NCBI GenBank assembly: GCA_001414485.1
Contig: LLEY01000051.1
Location: 335,156-399,155, forward strand
Source: Calycina herbarum
Lineage: Eukaryota; Ascomycota; Leotiomycetes; Helotiales; Pezizellaceae
Direction: 5' to 3'
DNA: 64,000 nt
The stretch's first letter is position 1. Every line of letters starts with the position of its first letter. Below the pieces are notes generated by a model. That model was given only the letters and a program-made list of their open reading frames with translations, was not told the DNA's origin and searched no databases. This document shows positions 47,838-60,599 of the stretch, one piece after another. The position numbers were made by a program, and so were the translations under genes.

Positions 47838-47982
47838 TAGTACTTAATTTAATTAAGAGCAGACCACCCATAACGTTGTATAAGTACATTAACCTAATAC
47901 TCTTACTTGAAAATCAACTTATTAATCTAATCCTAAGATATAGCCTTCTATTCTTCTATTATAGCTTAGCACATCTTCTCTA

Positions 47983-48144
47983 TCCCCTCAGGTGCTGCAG
48001 AGGACGCAGTGGGTCCTTGTGGCTGGTGCCAAAGAATCGAGCCAATGAAATTTGTGAATCTCCAAGGTGGAAGGGATCTTATTGGCTCTTTCCTCTCTCA
48101 CCAGCCACAAAGACCCACTGCGTCCTCTGCAGCACCTGAGGGGA
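47983..48144. mobile_element. 162-bp MITE with long inverted termini
   Basis: The left end TCCCCTCAGGTGCTGCAG and about 45 bases in all are inverted at the right end, with one internal difference. The flanks are TA at 47981-47982 and 48145-48146. It is inserted into the mariner remnant, whose sequence resumes on both sides. G+C content is higher than in the host element, so it is a later arrival. Confidence 0.92.
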
Positions 48145-48360
48145 TAGTAGTAGGTTAGTATTAACAACTATAAATAGCTTGTTTGATCTACTACAAGCAC
48201 TTCTTTATAGGGTTCATATCTAGTAACATAGAAGGATATAGCATTAAGATAATACTATGTTTTATATAGAATTTAGCGAAGCAGTTTATTATTAATTTAT
48301 GTCAATTGTCAAAATCGCCAAAATGCCCTATACGCACAGACCCATGCCCGCAGGCTCGTA

Positions 48361-51063
48361 AAACTATAGTGATCATATCCTCAGTGGACATAATGTCTTC
48401 CAGATGTCTTCAAGTAGGGGCTCGTTGGGTTTTCGTGTTTCTCTGTATTAACCGATTGTACAAGTGAGACCGATGAATAACTACTAGCAAATTTATTTAC
48501 TTTTTTTCTCAACGGCTTGTGGTCACATTCATACTCCATGGAACTAGTAGGCTTAGAAGGTAAACCCGGGGTGCAAGGTAACCGCCCTTCGTCCCTTTTT
48601 TGCTGCCAGGTGCCAATGTATAGGTGGTAAAAACAATGAAGAAGTTTCTTAACTTACAACTTCGAGTTGTAACTCGGGAATACGCGAATTCTCAGCAGTA
48701 GGAAAAATTTGTCTGGTGATTTAAACAGTACTGGAAACTTCTGTGTGGCCGGGCACCGTGTCTCATGGAGGTTGGTAACTTGGTTGAGGTTGTGTGTGGT
48801 GTATGGTATTCAAAGGGCAGATTCTAGCAAGGAAAATCCAAGTAAAGAGAAGCAAAGGGGAGTCAGTCTTCTATTTGTATATGTTTTCATGTAAGCGCAA
48901 GGAATTCACACTTCCAGAAAGGGGAATCCGAATTAGAAAGTTTCATCACAGGGAGGCTTTTTTATAGCGAATTGGGCTGCAAAATCGCTCGTATTTTGAA
49001 AAGAGCAGACAGCAATTTCACAAAGACGGACCAAAGTACTAGCATCCCCGATTTGTTGTATGACGCCGATAACTACAGTCTGCACCCAAGGAAGGTTCTT
49101 ATCGCAAGAATTCAGTAAGTGATTGGCTACGAATTCCACAAAACTCAGGGTTGCCAGCCTCGTCATTTGTTGCATTATTTCGGGTCACCAAGAGCCCTTG
49201 GAGCTTCTGCAGTACCCCGCTACCCCACGTGGCGGGTGGGTTTTGAGCACACCTTTCCCCACCAACCACTCCTGCCTCTACCTCGTGACCCCATGTGATA
49301 TTCCATAACCCTTGAGAAGAGGCTCATTGGAGGTTGGCTGATTCATAATTAGAAAATGTAGAGCAGTTATTCGTTAGCCAATGATGGGGTGTAAGATTTA
49401 ATATAGGGTGAGGGCGAAAATTGTAATGATAATTTTTTCTTTCTAGGTACACCACAGCACCACGGGCATTCTTAACAAGAATAAGAAACACATCTTAATG
49501 ATCTCTAGAATAAACGCTCTCAGTCACGGAATCACATCCGATGGATTTGTGCTAGAACATCATATCTTATTAGCCCGTTACTCTTTCACAAACCTTTCTG
49601 GCTTGCCATTAATTGCCGTTGCGTATAAGTTAAAGTTGATGCAATAGATATCTGATAGCATACAACAACAGACCTTTAAGCAACAAAACCTGAGCATTTT
49701 GGAAAGAATTAATCTAAGAGTGTAAGGTCAATATGCAAATAAATTGAGTGATGCGACATAATTATAAAAATTCTCTCCAATAGTACATACCTCAAGAGGC
49801 AAATAAGCGAAGATTCAACACAACAATCGACTGAAGACTCGATGTGGGTGCTGATATGGCTGGAGGTTAGGTCTGTGAGGGGAATGAAGAATAGGTTGGA
49901 GCCGGTGACGGAAAGTTGACGGAGTGGACATCTGGGGTGATCTGGGGAGGGAGACAGTAGAGCTTCCAGGGGCCAGACTTGCAGGAACATACAGGGTTGT
50001 GTTGTTCGCACATCTTTGGCGCCTCATGGTGTAAAAGACGTGGCCGGGTGGGCCGGGTATAACAGTAGTTTTTCGCCCGACTTATTTATGAACGGTTCTC
50101 TCCAGCAGGTGGAGAGCGCTCGCTTCTGCAGAGTGAGCCGGGAAGTGAATCGCAAGGCATACTTTTCCCTTTTTCTTGGTGGTACTCTATTGTACGGCCT
50201 TGGCGTATCAAATTCAACACAGTGGCCATAGACATGTCTTGGGAATGCAGACGAGAAAAATAGTACAAAGTCAGGTGCAAATACATGCTCTTCCGCTGAC
50301 GCATATAATTACCTCCTCGCCGTACTCCAAATTATTACTTGAAATTCAATCTCCAATTGATTCGGGATCCTGCCATGATAGTGTTCATCCCGAGAGAGAG
50401 AAATGACATCACACAATGCATTAGGAGTTGCTTTTCTTGATCCCTTTCTTCGTTGGCTTTGGTCTTTTGTAATCGCTTGCAAGATTTTAGGGGTACGACT
50501 TGACATTTTTCTTACTTCAAGGTTGCAGAACCAGTAATCACTTTCTTTTCTAGCTCTCATCTGAATGAAATCCTTTGGCCAAATGAGGATGCAGCTTAGT
50601 TGAATACACTCCACGTCCGCCATTGCAATGTTTGCAAGCGGTTGTCATTTCTCCTTAGTCATTTGGGTTTCAAACTAAAGCCTCTATGCCTTTCTCTTGT
50701 ATGTGCTAGTTTGTAGATTCAGCCTAAATTTCTGTAATATATACTAACATTGTCAAACGATCCGACTCAAACCAGGCCGCTGAGTTGACCCTCGTTCATA
50801 CACGTGGAGAAAAATAAGTGCGGCTTCAAGTAGGGGGCCTGTAAAAAGTACTAACAGCAGCTGAGGCGACTTAGGAAAAACGAATTTTAAAAACCCATTG
50901 TCCACCAAAAAAACTTGAGAACAACGAAATATTTTACTTTCAGTCGCGACAATCACTCACTATTAAATAAAGCGGACCGTAAATACAATAACCCTCTCTA
51001 TAGCTCCTTTTCTTCACTCTAGAAATACTTCCAAATCTTGGTACCGCCCACCCAGACATCCTC
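48361..51063. other. Intergenic
   Basis: No secure gene. A minus-strand frame at 48933-49175 contains TVVIGVIQQIGDASTLVRLC, faintly like N-terminal regions of some fungal hypothetical proteins, but without supporting structure. Sequence near 50880-50950 resembles that below the microprotein gene at 61.3 kb. Confidence 0.4.
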
Positions 51064-51264
51064 TCAGGGACTCATATCCGGGTGGTTTTCGGCTACGGGG
51101 GAAATACAAATATGAGTCTAGTAAGCCGGAAGAGCTGGCAGGAGGGAAAACTTACTTCTTCGTGGGAGACGACACAATATCCCATCTCTCTGCCGCAGTG
51201 CAAGAATCCCAATGATAATATGAAGCACTCCTACAATCATGGTTGCCACAAGCTCGCTCGACAT
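51064..51264 (-). CDS. Single-TM microprotein, group B copy 1
   Basis: Two exons, 51264-51156 (109 nt) and 51092-51064 (29 nt), encode 45 residues. It starts MSSELVATMIVG, has a hydrophobic helix to about residue 22, then ALRQRDGILCRLPRR, and the second exon gives TENHPDMSP. The donor GTAAGT and acceptor GTAG are canonical. The 109-nt exon equals the sum of the first two group A exons (64+45), and the intron falls where group A intron 2 falls. The spliced ending is favoured over read-through because it is conserved in three other copies. Function unknown. Confidence 0.75.
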
Positions 51265-53382
51265 GTTTAAGGTAGAAGCGTGGTTGGGTTTCGATAGCTT
51301 GAAGTGACGAAAAGTCGGTCGAAGAAGATTGCAGAAATGGGCCCTATCAACCATTGGATTAAAAAATGGTGTACCAATATGAAGTTGAACTTAAAACGTC
51401 GAGTAGTATGAATTTGTGGCCATGCAATGCTTCTAGAAGAAAGTATGCACAAGTTAAGTGACGGTTTCGGATGTTATGATGAATGCAGTTCACCTGTGCA
51501 TCTACCTAACTTTTATATAAAATCTGTAGTTCAGTCAAGGGTCTCTCAGTCAGTGGGTGGTCCTGAATGACAAGGGTGGCCTTTCGGTAGTGGGAGAAAA
51601 TCGCAGTGCCAAGCTACCACTTTCAGCCTTTGTGGGTGGTAATGGTGTTGTGGCGGAGACCTAATTGGTTGCAGCAACACGGAATACATTTTTGCTGCAA
51701 CCCCTTGAGTTCCTCTCGCACCTCCGTCTTGAGAGAAGTGGGCCACAAAGTGTGGGCCCGGAGCCCATTCGCTTCTCTCTATCGGATGAGAGTACATTAT
51801 TTTAGTTTGAATTGGAGACTCCTAATTGCTAGGCTATTGAGTGCGAAGGCTGCATAGATATAAGCCTGATTGCCCTAGCTTGGACGCTCCAAGACGTCAT
51901 TGGCACGTGAAAATGCCCTAGGGTGCGAAGCGTCAACGTGAGAATGAGGAGGGTAGAGTAGAAAGATATGCGCTGTTTGAGCAAAAGGGGGTTGGAAAAT
52001 AACTACCACAATGTTTAATTATCTCAAATGTAGCCGGTGGGACACCCTACTTTGTACCAAACATTGATTTGATTTGTACGAATAGAATTAGAAATAGACG
52101 GTTTCCCGAGGACTATTCGCATCGTGGCCCACCCCGCAAAACAACCCCGCAAAACACATGGACACGTGCGAAAGGCATTTCGCGACGCTTTTGCTCCAAT
52201 CTTCAATAGAAATTGTATTCTACTCTCTCTGATAAGTAATGGGGGTATGTAAAAATAGGAATCGTACAACGTGATGCGCCTCCTTTGGCTGGCCCTGTGG
52301 GAACTTGGGAGAAGAAAATTGAGGACTACCTATCGGTCGGTTCCTGTTCATTAGTGTTGAGGAAGGAGCGATCTTGAAGTTGGGAGTCGAGATGTGAAGG
52401 ACCCGCGAGCCCGCGGATAGGTTCAGGAGACTAGATGTATATTACATGTCTCTAATATACGTTCTTTAGTAATACTTTCAGGTGCCTTAGACCATTTTGG
52501 TACAATTCTTGGTCGAAAAGATGACGCAAATATTTTACATCACCTTGAAATCTAGTTTGCATATCACGCCTCAATCAGATATGATATAACATAAAATGGA
52601 CCGATGCGAGTCTCTTGATTTACCTTGAACAAGTTAGTTAACAGGTGTCGAGGCAACTGTTCTTGTAGGTTAAGTCAACTCAACTCTCTCCCCTTTTTAG
52701 GCGAGCTTTCCAGTCCACATTCAATATCAATCTAACACCTACAACCTAACATATTGCGTGGTGTGATGATAAATTGCAATCTAAGAGTTTTACTACAGGT
52801 TTCTACTTATTTCACGTACTCTTTGCTCCTCAACTTGTTGTCGAGAATGCACGAAGACAACGTTCAAAGGTCGAGAACCAAATGTGCAACTGAAGTCTTT
52901 CTTTCTTAAGACAAAACACTAGACTTGCGATGGACTACAAGTTTCATCCTTCTTATTTGCTAACAAGTTTAACCCGACTTGCCTTGATCGGAGGAAAAAG
53001 AAACACCTCCTTCGGGAATTCGATCACCTGACTCACCTCCAGTGGTAACTCCATATCCGACCACGCAACACCTTCCTTCACCCCGCTGGTAATACATTGA
53101 AAGCTAACAATATTTAGTAAAGTGGAAAGTATTGGATCCGAAGACTTTTTGAGTAACAAAATCTGAGATTGACCTGTCGAGCGCGTCTGAGGAAAAATGC
53201 AATACAACTCACATGATAAAGAAGACAGGGAACCAAGTAGGCGCCCAAGGAAATTGTCAAATATAAGAGTTGAAATTAATTTTATTTGCCATCAACAGAC
53301 ACCATTTCGACTTCCGAAAATCGAAATTCCATGTAAAGACCCGATGAAAACACTTCTTACGAAACAAAAAACCTCTTCTTAA
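51265..53382. other. Intergenic
   Basis: No gene recognised. The stretch 51605-51720 (CAGTGCCAAG, GTGGTAATGGTGTTGTGG, TTGnTGCAGCAACA) is similar to 62296-62430. Both lie upstream of group B microprotein genes. Confidence 0.5.
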
Positions 53383-53837
53383 GGGCCTGTTTGGCACGCA
53401 TATAATTTATTATAGATATATGAGATTTGTGCACGAGTACTGGGTCAAAAGGTGCTCGCATATTTCTAATTATATTATAACTTCTCTTTGAATATATTTA
53501 ATTACTGTTTGGCTCATTGTGCACATATCGGTGCACATGTCAGGGAAGTAGGGCAGTACTAGTAGCAATGGTGCTGGTGCTGGTGGAGCTTCAAGAATAT
53601 ATGCATGCACATAAAAGTTGAAGGTATAGAGGTCAAAAGATTATATTATTCAATTTTGGTGCTGCACATCTTGATGCGCATATTTAAAGGAAGTGCGAGC
53701 AAAAGTGCGTACTATAATATATGCTAGCCAAACGTTGGTGCACATCATGATGTGCATGCATATATTATATATTACCTTATTATTTTTGGCGGTGCACATA
53801 TTAAAAAAGAACTAATATGTGCGAGCCAAACAGGCCC
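53383..53837. mobile_element. 455-bp Harbinger-type MITE with TAA target duplication
   Basis: The termini GGGCCTGTTTGGCACGCA and TGCGAGCCAAACAGGCCC are inverted and flanked by TAA (53380-53382 and 53838-53840). A TWA duplication with GGGCCTGTTTGG ends is typical of PIF/Harbinger Tourist-like MITEs. There is no coding capacity. An internal 18-base perfect palindrome TGCACATCATGATGTGCA lies near 53740-53757. Confidence 0.9.
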
Positions 53838-53993
53838 TAAGTCCTATTTCCATCAATTATTTAGTAATTGATCATTCCCGAATATTCCTGCTTAAATCAA
53901 ACCACCCCCGTAAACCCCCGTCCTGCCTTTGTTAACCTCCCCCGAACTCCTCATGTCGCCCCAAGTTCCGAATGTTTAAGCACGAATATAGAC

Positions 53994-54205
53994 TCACGGA
54001 ATCCTATCTGGGTGGTTTTGTGCTATGATAGGAGCAATAAATTAGCAATTGCGTTCGAAGTTCTCTTTGGGGTGTACGGGATACCAGGTAAGAACTCACC
54101 GCGCTGAACGAGGCGATGCATCAATCCACCTCTCTGCCAGAGCGCAACGATGCCAATGATACATTGAATGACCCCCAAGATGACGGTAACAATCTCAGTA
54201 GACAT
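53994..54205 (-). CDS. Single-TM microprotein, group B copy 2
   Basis: Exons 54205-54100 (106 nt) and 54022-53994 (29 nt) encode 44 residues. It starts MSTEIVTVILG, has a hydrophobic helix, then ALWQRGGLMHRLVQR, and ends AQNHPDRIP. The donor GTGAGT and acceptor ATAG are canonical. It is one codon shorter than the other group B copies in exon 1. A MITE lies 157 bases beyond its 3' end. Function unknown. Confidence 0.75.
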
Positions 54206-56101
54206 TATTCTTCTGACTATTGTATTGCTTTCTAACTCTTGTAGCGCTTTGTGGATTTTTCGTTGATGTGCTATACGTTTTCCCGATTTATTGCTGCAAA
54301 GAAGGTGTGAGGGTTGTCAAGCGAATGTAGATTGCCAAAGCGCAAGGGTCCAATTCACAGATATAATGTCGGTTTTAGCCTGGGATAGCAATAGTAGAGA
54401 ATTAGGCGGTGATTGCAATGTTGGAGCGATTTTTGAATTTCTCTGGGAAGAAAATGACAGGCCGTGCCAGAACTAGCTGAGAAGTTGAGCTTGAGGTGTC
54501 CCATTCCCGATGCACAGGGCGGAACGAATCCCAGAAGTTTTAGCCATTTATGGCCGACACCGTCTGGTGTTACCCTTGTGTTAAGTGATTGGTCCGATAG
54601 GAAGTTGCATACGGCCAGGTGGTGGCGCATCCGTCAGGCAAATAACATGACACATGTGCGTGTGTTCGTGCTCAGCAAATCACTGCCTTTTAATTTTTAG
54701 CCGAGAACACTCCCTGCACCATCTGCAGAAAAGGTCTCCGTCACTGAATTAAAATGTGGTGGTGGGCGTGGAATCGAGCCTCATGTTCCCGTTGCCTTTC
54801 CAAACCCCAGTCGATTTCATGCCACACAATCGAAAAGACATGGATTAAATCGAAACATACAGCGAGTGAGAGCGTCGAGTATCCGACTAGATGAAGCGAT
54901 TGGGAGAGGGATGACAAGTAAAAATCCCATCCTAGAAAAATTGAGATGACTATATTAAACCCACACGAGAAGTGAGACTGGAAATGAGAAGTCTCGCGAC
55001 GAGAATTCGCCCATTCATGATTGTCGAAGGGTGGGCTGAGGTTAGCGTGAGAACTTTTATTTCGCCAAAACAGAAAATAAAAGACCCGTCAGATTTCGTA
55101 ATATATCTTAGAATCTCTAGGGTAAAGATAAAATGTATCCCTTCAATTGTAATTTTTGAAGTTGTAAACCGTTACTCGCTTAGTAGACCCATTCACACCT
55201 ACTGGTGTCAAGCAATATTAAATGAAAGCAACTCCATTCCACCTGTGCACTCGCTTCTTGTTTGAAAGAGCCCAGATATGTTTCAAGCTGAGTCTGTATA
55301 GGCCAGAACCACTAGGACTATGTAGTACTTATTTCCCTCTCACTATCTTTACGATTCAATTTCAATTTTGACCTGGTACGCTTGAAAAATCATCCAAATA
55401 ATTAATTTCCAGAGCAAATTCTACCAAGCCACATTAAATAGGTCGACTTTCTAGTGCCGCTAAACCCATGATTAAAGAAACAGGGTTATGAAGTTGAGTT
55501 TTAGCATCGAAACGATTCGAAAGTTATTCATACTGAAATCCGGCGCCTTGTTGTGAGCAGGAAATCCAACGACCACAGATTTGTAGAAACAATCTTTCAA
55601 AATTCACTCTAACTAAAAAATCAACCTTCTAATAGTAAGGAGCAACTCCAAACTAATCTCACAATTAAGAAATACCAAAGTCAAAATCATTTCTACAAAA
55701 GTCTACACTGTCGAATACAATGTCAAAGTTGACTTCATTGGAACAATAAAACAACTGTAGAGCGAACCAAATCTAGAAATAAACGTTGAGGAGTTATTCA
55801 ATTGGCCGATGTCTCTGAAGCATTGAGGAATGTAGATATCGAAATTATTAACAAACACCGGAAGTTTTCAACGTACTGTGGTCGGTTCGAGCAAGGAAGC
55901 TTTAGATGTTCACTGTGATTTCGCTCACTAACCAACTTTCAAACTCACCCAACATGATTCAACTACTGGCTAGTATTCATGAGCTAATTGGAAATGCTCA
56001 GGGGGGTTAGAGCTGTTGAATCAAGTCTCCTCCAAAAACTTTCCGAAAAACGTGATATCGTATCACATGACTTTACCAAAGGTACCTTAACACATTTTGT
56101 G
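54206..56101. other. Intergenic
   Basis: No gene recognised. A stretch at about 54757-54835 resembles a tRNA T-arm but lacks a matching acceptor stem. Confidence 0.45.
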
Positions 56102-56268
56102 TAAGTGTTCGTCACATATAATGCCCCTGGGGCTAACACGGTTAGCCCCCAATCGCGCTATAAATAAGACCTAGATAAGTATATTATATTATGCCCCTGC
56201 ACGCTCTTAAACGCTCGCTCCTAAGGCTATTCGCAAAGCCTTCGACGAATCAGGAGCGAGTATTTGTG
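56102..56268 (-). repeat. Split direct repeat B2 (outer copy)
   Basis: Begins TAAGTGTTCGTCACATATAA in plus orientation. It is the less mutated partner of B1, with CA and TG retained where B1 has TA. Confidence 0.8.
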
Positions 56269-56493
56269 TGCCGCTCCGTAAGGAGCAATAGTAATATATT
56301 TACAAAAGCTAATCTATAGAGCGTTACCTACCGGATATAGTAGGATATAAATAAATCACAACGAACCCCGGTAAATAAGCCTTATATCCTCCTATTAGCG
56401 TCTAGAGCTACCAGCTCCCGCTCTGCCAGATCCCAAGGCTCTCTATATCCTATTCAGTCCCCTGCTCAGGTTAATTACAAGGTAGGAGGGATA

Positions 56494-56624
56494 GAAATCG
56501 TAAAAACCGTCGTTTTTAGAATAGGTAATGCTATAGCTAAGGTATAGACTTTCCCTTACTTATGTGCTGCCTAAGGAAAGCTAATGCTTACATAAGCTTC
56601 TACCACTCTATAAAAACAACTTAT
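56494..56624 (-). repeat. Split direct repeat A2 (inner copy)
   Basis: Shares AAATCGTAAAAACCGTCG and about 130 bases with A1. It carries roughly nine C-to-T or G-to-A changes relative to A1. Confidence 0.8.
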
Positions 56625-56629
56625 TTATA

Positions 56630-56796
56630 TAAGTGTTCGTCATATATAATGCCTCTAGGGCTAATATAGTTAGCCCCTAATCGCGCTATAAATAAGACCT
56701 AGATAAGTATATTATATTATGCCCCTACACGCTCTTAAACACTCGCTTCTAAGGCTATTCGCAAAGCCTTCGACGAATCAGGAGCAAGTATTTATA
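56630..56796 (-). repeat. Split direct repeat B1 (inner copy)
   Basis: Matches B2 along about 170 bases and differs almost only by CpA-to-TpA type changes. Confidence 0.8.
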
Positions 56797-56999
56797 TACT
56801 ATACTAAAGCGTACTAAGGTAGAATCTATACTTATATACGTAATTTAGGCCTAATCCGAGCCCTTATAATCCAGGTTTAATCAAAGCCCTCGTAGTTAGG
56901 ACTAATCGAGGTCGTATATCTCGGTTCTTTATAGAAAACGTATGTTAAGCTCTAGCCGAGAGCGAAGGCTTCTTTTAAAGTATCGTTTAAAAGAGTTAC

Positions 57000-57900
57000 T
57001 CTTCTAGTAGCCGAGGTCCTAGATATCCTTATAGGTAAGACCGTTGTCTAATATATATTGTGCTACCCCTCTCCTAAAACTATGTCCAGAGAATTTAATA
57101 GGTATTTATATACTAGCTTTCTTAATCCTATTTCAAAGCTAGGCAATCATCCAATTCCGTAATATTAGCTCCCCCTTTAAGGTTATAAACAGGGGCTCGG
57201 CCGCCCGTTCCTCTAGTGTGTTACCCTTCCTAGGGTAGTCGACTAAGAGCTCGCAAAGTGCCTTAACCGAGCATGTAAAGGTGTTAGTATATGCGAGTAC
57301 TATTTCAACCCCTTGGTAATTATAATCGGCTTTGCTTCGTTTTAGACGAAGGGTTACGTATACTCTACTAGGAGCGATAGCAACGTCGCTTCTTATAAGT
57401 TATATAGATGAAAAGGTTAAGCGATCCTCTTAAAGTTACGGGTTTATTACTATAAACTCTCCTATCCTTAAACATCCTATAAAGGCTACTTTTATAGCTA
57501 TATCAAAGTTGATACTTTTACAGCTTCTAACACCTGTTAGTCCTACGAATGCCAGCTCTATGATCCTTTTAAGAATGTCTATTATAATTAGTTAAGCTTA
57601 CTTAGTTAGGGTGTTTATCGTTGTCCACTATATGCTACTAATAATTCTTTTTAGCTAAGGGCTATTAAAGACGCCTTCGTCTAGCCTTCTGTCGATGTAG
57701 GCAGATCGGAGAGCTAATAAGTTCCCTATAATTATATCCAGCTTAACCTTCGTAGCCCTAAGGCCTTCTATAGCTCTCAAGGTCGTAAACTCTCCTAGAG
57801 TCTCTAGCTAGGCGGGCTAGGCTGTTTTCGCCTGTAGGATATAGTAGTCCTCGTACGTTGTTTAAATAAACTTATAGTTATCTCTTATCTCTTTTAAGAG
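57000..57900 (-). pseudogene. Tyrosine recombinase remnant
   Basis: The reverse strand near 57440-57510 reads INFDIAIKVAFIGCLRIGEF, the conserved block around the first catalytic Arg of fungal and DIRS tyrosine recombinases (AFxGxLRxGEF). In-frame stops surround it. The downstream catalytic HxxR and Tyr could not be placed with confidence. Confidence 0.65.
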
Positions 57901-57999
57901 ACTGTTCTAGAGGAAGTGTTTTAGCAAGGATAAGTTAGTTCCTTACAATCGTAGCTATTTAGGTAAAGGAGAAGAGATTGGTAAGGCCCCTGCTATTAA

Positions 58000-59100
58000 A
58001 GGCACTAGTTAGCTATTTCCTTAGAATTAAAGCATGAAATTGTATTAGCTAGGGTATTATCCTATTCTATAATCTATCTAAGGATAACCTCGATATCGTG
58101 TTTAGCTATTTGTAGGAGAATCCTTCGTAGGACTGTATTTGCTTCGCTCTTGAGTAAAGACTTCTTAAGACCTATCTATAAGATTGAGCTATCTATATAA
58201 ATGATGACTTTCTTTCTACGCTACTGTTTCGCGAAGTAGTTAAAAGCTAGGACGATCGCTCCTAGCTTAAAGATATTAATATTAAAGATATTATTTATAT
58301 TATACTTAACCTTAGCTATAAAGGCTTATTCTTTTTAAAGGGAGTTACACTAGTTTTTCTAGTCTATGTTAGAGGTCTCTATATAGAACCCCCCTATACC
58401 TTCTATTAAAGCGTCTGTGAAGAGCTGAATCGCTACTCTTGCTTTACTGTTAAAGTAGTATATACCGTTATATAGAGGAAGGAATTCGTTCTACTATTTA
58501 ATGTCTTTCTTAATAGTTAAGTTAAGTCGCTTTCTTAAGGCCTTTAGTACATTTATTAGGTAGCTTGCTAAGAAAACGTATAGATATAGTATAAATACCT
58601 TTCCTAGCTTAACAACGTTTAAGTAGAAGCTTAGAAAGCCTACTAGAGACTGTATTTCGTCGAGAGTTGCCTAGCCTTAGTCTAGTATAATAGACGTCAA
58701 GGATTGCGCTTTTGCTAGCTTCTCTCTTAGTAGTTTCGTAATGAATTTGTAAGTATTATACTTAATTCCGAGGATAGTGATAACCTAACCCTCGTAGTCC
58801 TTCTTCTTATTCCTTAGGACGCCTAGGAAGTTGGTTAAGAGCGTATACTAGCTATGGAAGTGGGCTACCCGCTCTTAGAGGTCTAGTCCTATATGAAAGA
58901 AGAAAATAAAGTCATTTAAGTAGTATAGTAAGAGCTTAACACTAATGCCTAGGTATGATTTAAGAATCTAATATAGTGCTTTAGCTACTAGGTTAAATAG
59001 GAAAGGGGCTATTACTAGGCCGAATAGGAGGCATATTTCTTAGTAATATACTCCTACCTAGTTAAAGCCTAATAGCCACTAGTCTTTCCGTGATACTAGG
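58000..59100 (-). pseudogene. Reverse transcriptase - RNase H remnant
   Basis: The reverse strand near 58920 reads YLNDFIFFF, the YLDDF polymerase motif with one Asp-to-Asn change. Next come ILGIKYNTYKF, then LDEIQSLVGFLSFY and VVKLGKVF, typical of DIRS-class enzymes. RNase H motifs follow as LFTDALIEGIGGFY and VIIYIDSS. Several codons are stops in place of Trp, Arg or Gln. Confidence 0.8.
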
Positions 59101-60599
59101 ATAATTCTGAATACGTCTTTTAGATCCTTCTTTATAATAAAGCAGCCGTACCCTATCTAAAGAATAGCTGCTATAATAGCATTGAAATATAGGTACTCGA
59201 TACCTCTATATTCCTTTAAAATACCATCGTTTATAGACCTCCCTACTAGTATAGAGAGGTTATAGATTATACAGAAACCACTATTACCCTTAGGTACTGC
59301 GCCTAGTAGGGAGGATATAAAAGGTAGGAGAGGGGGGTATAGTAGTACTCTACGGAGCTTTAAATCAGCCTCTAACCTACTCTTTATTATGTTTAGATTA
59401 TCCTTAATAGATAGTAGATTTCTTAAAAGGATAAGCTAGTTAGGGCCTTCGTAGCTAATCTAATATCTAAAGGTTAAAATACCTACGATTACGTTGCCTA
59501 ATAGGCTCGGCCTAGAGGAAGATCTCTATTCGTCTTAGTATAGAAACACAAGGTAATGCCTAACGGGGTCTAACCTAACAGGGTCTAATTACTTACTTAG
59601 TAGGATATATAACAATAGATTACCTTAGACTAGGTAGTCTTTAAGAAGACGTACCTATCTATCCCTTTTTAGCGGAGACAGCGAGTCTCTAAGTAGGCAC
59701 GAGGTATCTATAACTTTATATAGCAAGCATGTATTTAGATGTGAAGGGTAAGAGGAACAGTGTACTATAGTTTTTTTAAATAACTAATAACATTCCTAGT
59801 CTCCTATAATATCTCAGCCACGGGCTTAAGTTTAAGGGTACTAGGTAACTTAGTAGTCCCCTCTACAACTTACCGTCTAGTATTTATACTCGAATTTACA
59901 TCTATTGTTATACTTATATCTATTCGAATTCCATATTCAACATACTCCGTCTAGTTCTATAGCCTTACTAGGTATTATAATAGGTCTTCTATCGAAGCTT
60001 CTCTTTCTTAAGAGGCCTTATATAAGGCTTCTTTTAGAGGGGATGATAGTAAGGACTAGGTAACAGTGTTCTCGCTCTGCTAAGATTACCTAGCCCTCTG
60101 TATTCGTAACGCCGATAGAGATTACGTATTAGTACTGTTCTAGAGCTATTAGTATCACCTAGATCGCTAGATTCTATATATTCTAAACAAGGTGGATTAA
60201 CCTTTCAAAGGCTATTATTACTACTATTAAATCTAGGCAAGTCTCTCTATAGATTTAGTATATAATTAACAGGTATATTATCTACGATTCTTGCTAAATT
60301 AACATCGTTATCCTAAAGTCTAACTGTTTTCCTTACTTCTTTTTAATAGTAAGGGAGTCGCCTATTACCTTAAAGGATTACTCGTTTACTACTACTAGTA
60401 GACCTTTCCCTATTAGGATATAGGCAAGGTCTATTACTAAGAATGTCTCTTTAACGATCTATGCAATATACTTTAGGTTAACTCCTAGGTGCTTGTCTAA
60501 GATAGATTTGTCTTACAAGGATAGTATCTCACTTGCTTCTTCGAGGCTTAAAGCGTCCCTAGTCGCTGCTACTGCTTACGCTCTTAAGACTAACGTTTA

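Larger units (their letters stand above)
46644..48358. mobile_element. Tc1/mariner-derived element, copy 2, carrying two nested insertions
   Basis: Termini ACGAGCCTACGGGCAT and ATGCCCGCAGGCTCG are followed by GTGCGTACAGGGCAT as in copy 1. With the insertions at 46712-47837 and 47983-48144 removed, about 430 bases remain that align along their length with copy 1, including the transposase 3' remnant. It is heavily C-to-T/G-to-A mutated. The outer right flank is TA at 48359-48360. Confidence 0.9.

Noticed and set aside
48933..49175. Possible ninth microprotein (TVVIGVIQQIG)
   Set aside because: No MSxE start, no ALxQR segment and no matching splice sites; only the hydrophobic stretch is similar.
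54757..54835. Possible tRNA on the minus strand
   Set aside because: A T-arm-like segment is present but the acceptor stem has no partner and the T-stem has a mismatch.
56102..56624. Simple solo LTR followed by a separate LTR element
   Set aside because: Right and left repeat parts are distributed A1, B1, A2, B2 around one coding region with DIRS-type RT and recombinase, which a split direct repeat explains with fewer events; a solo copy remains possible.
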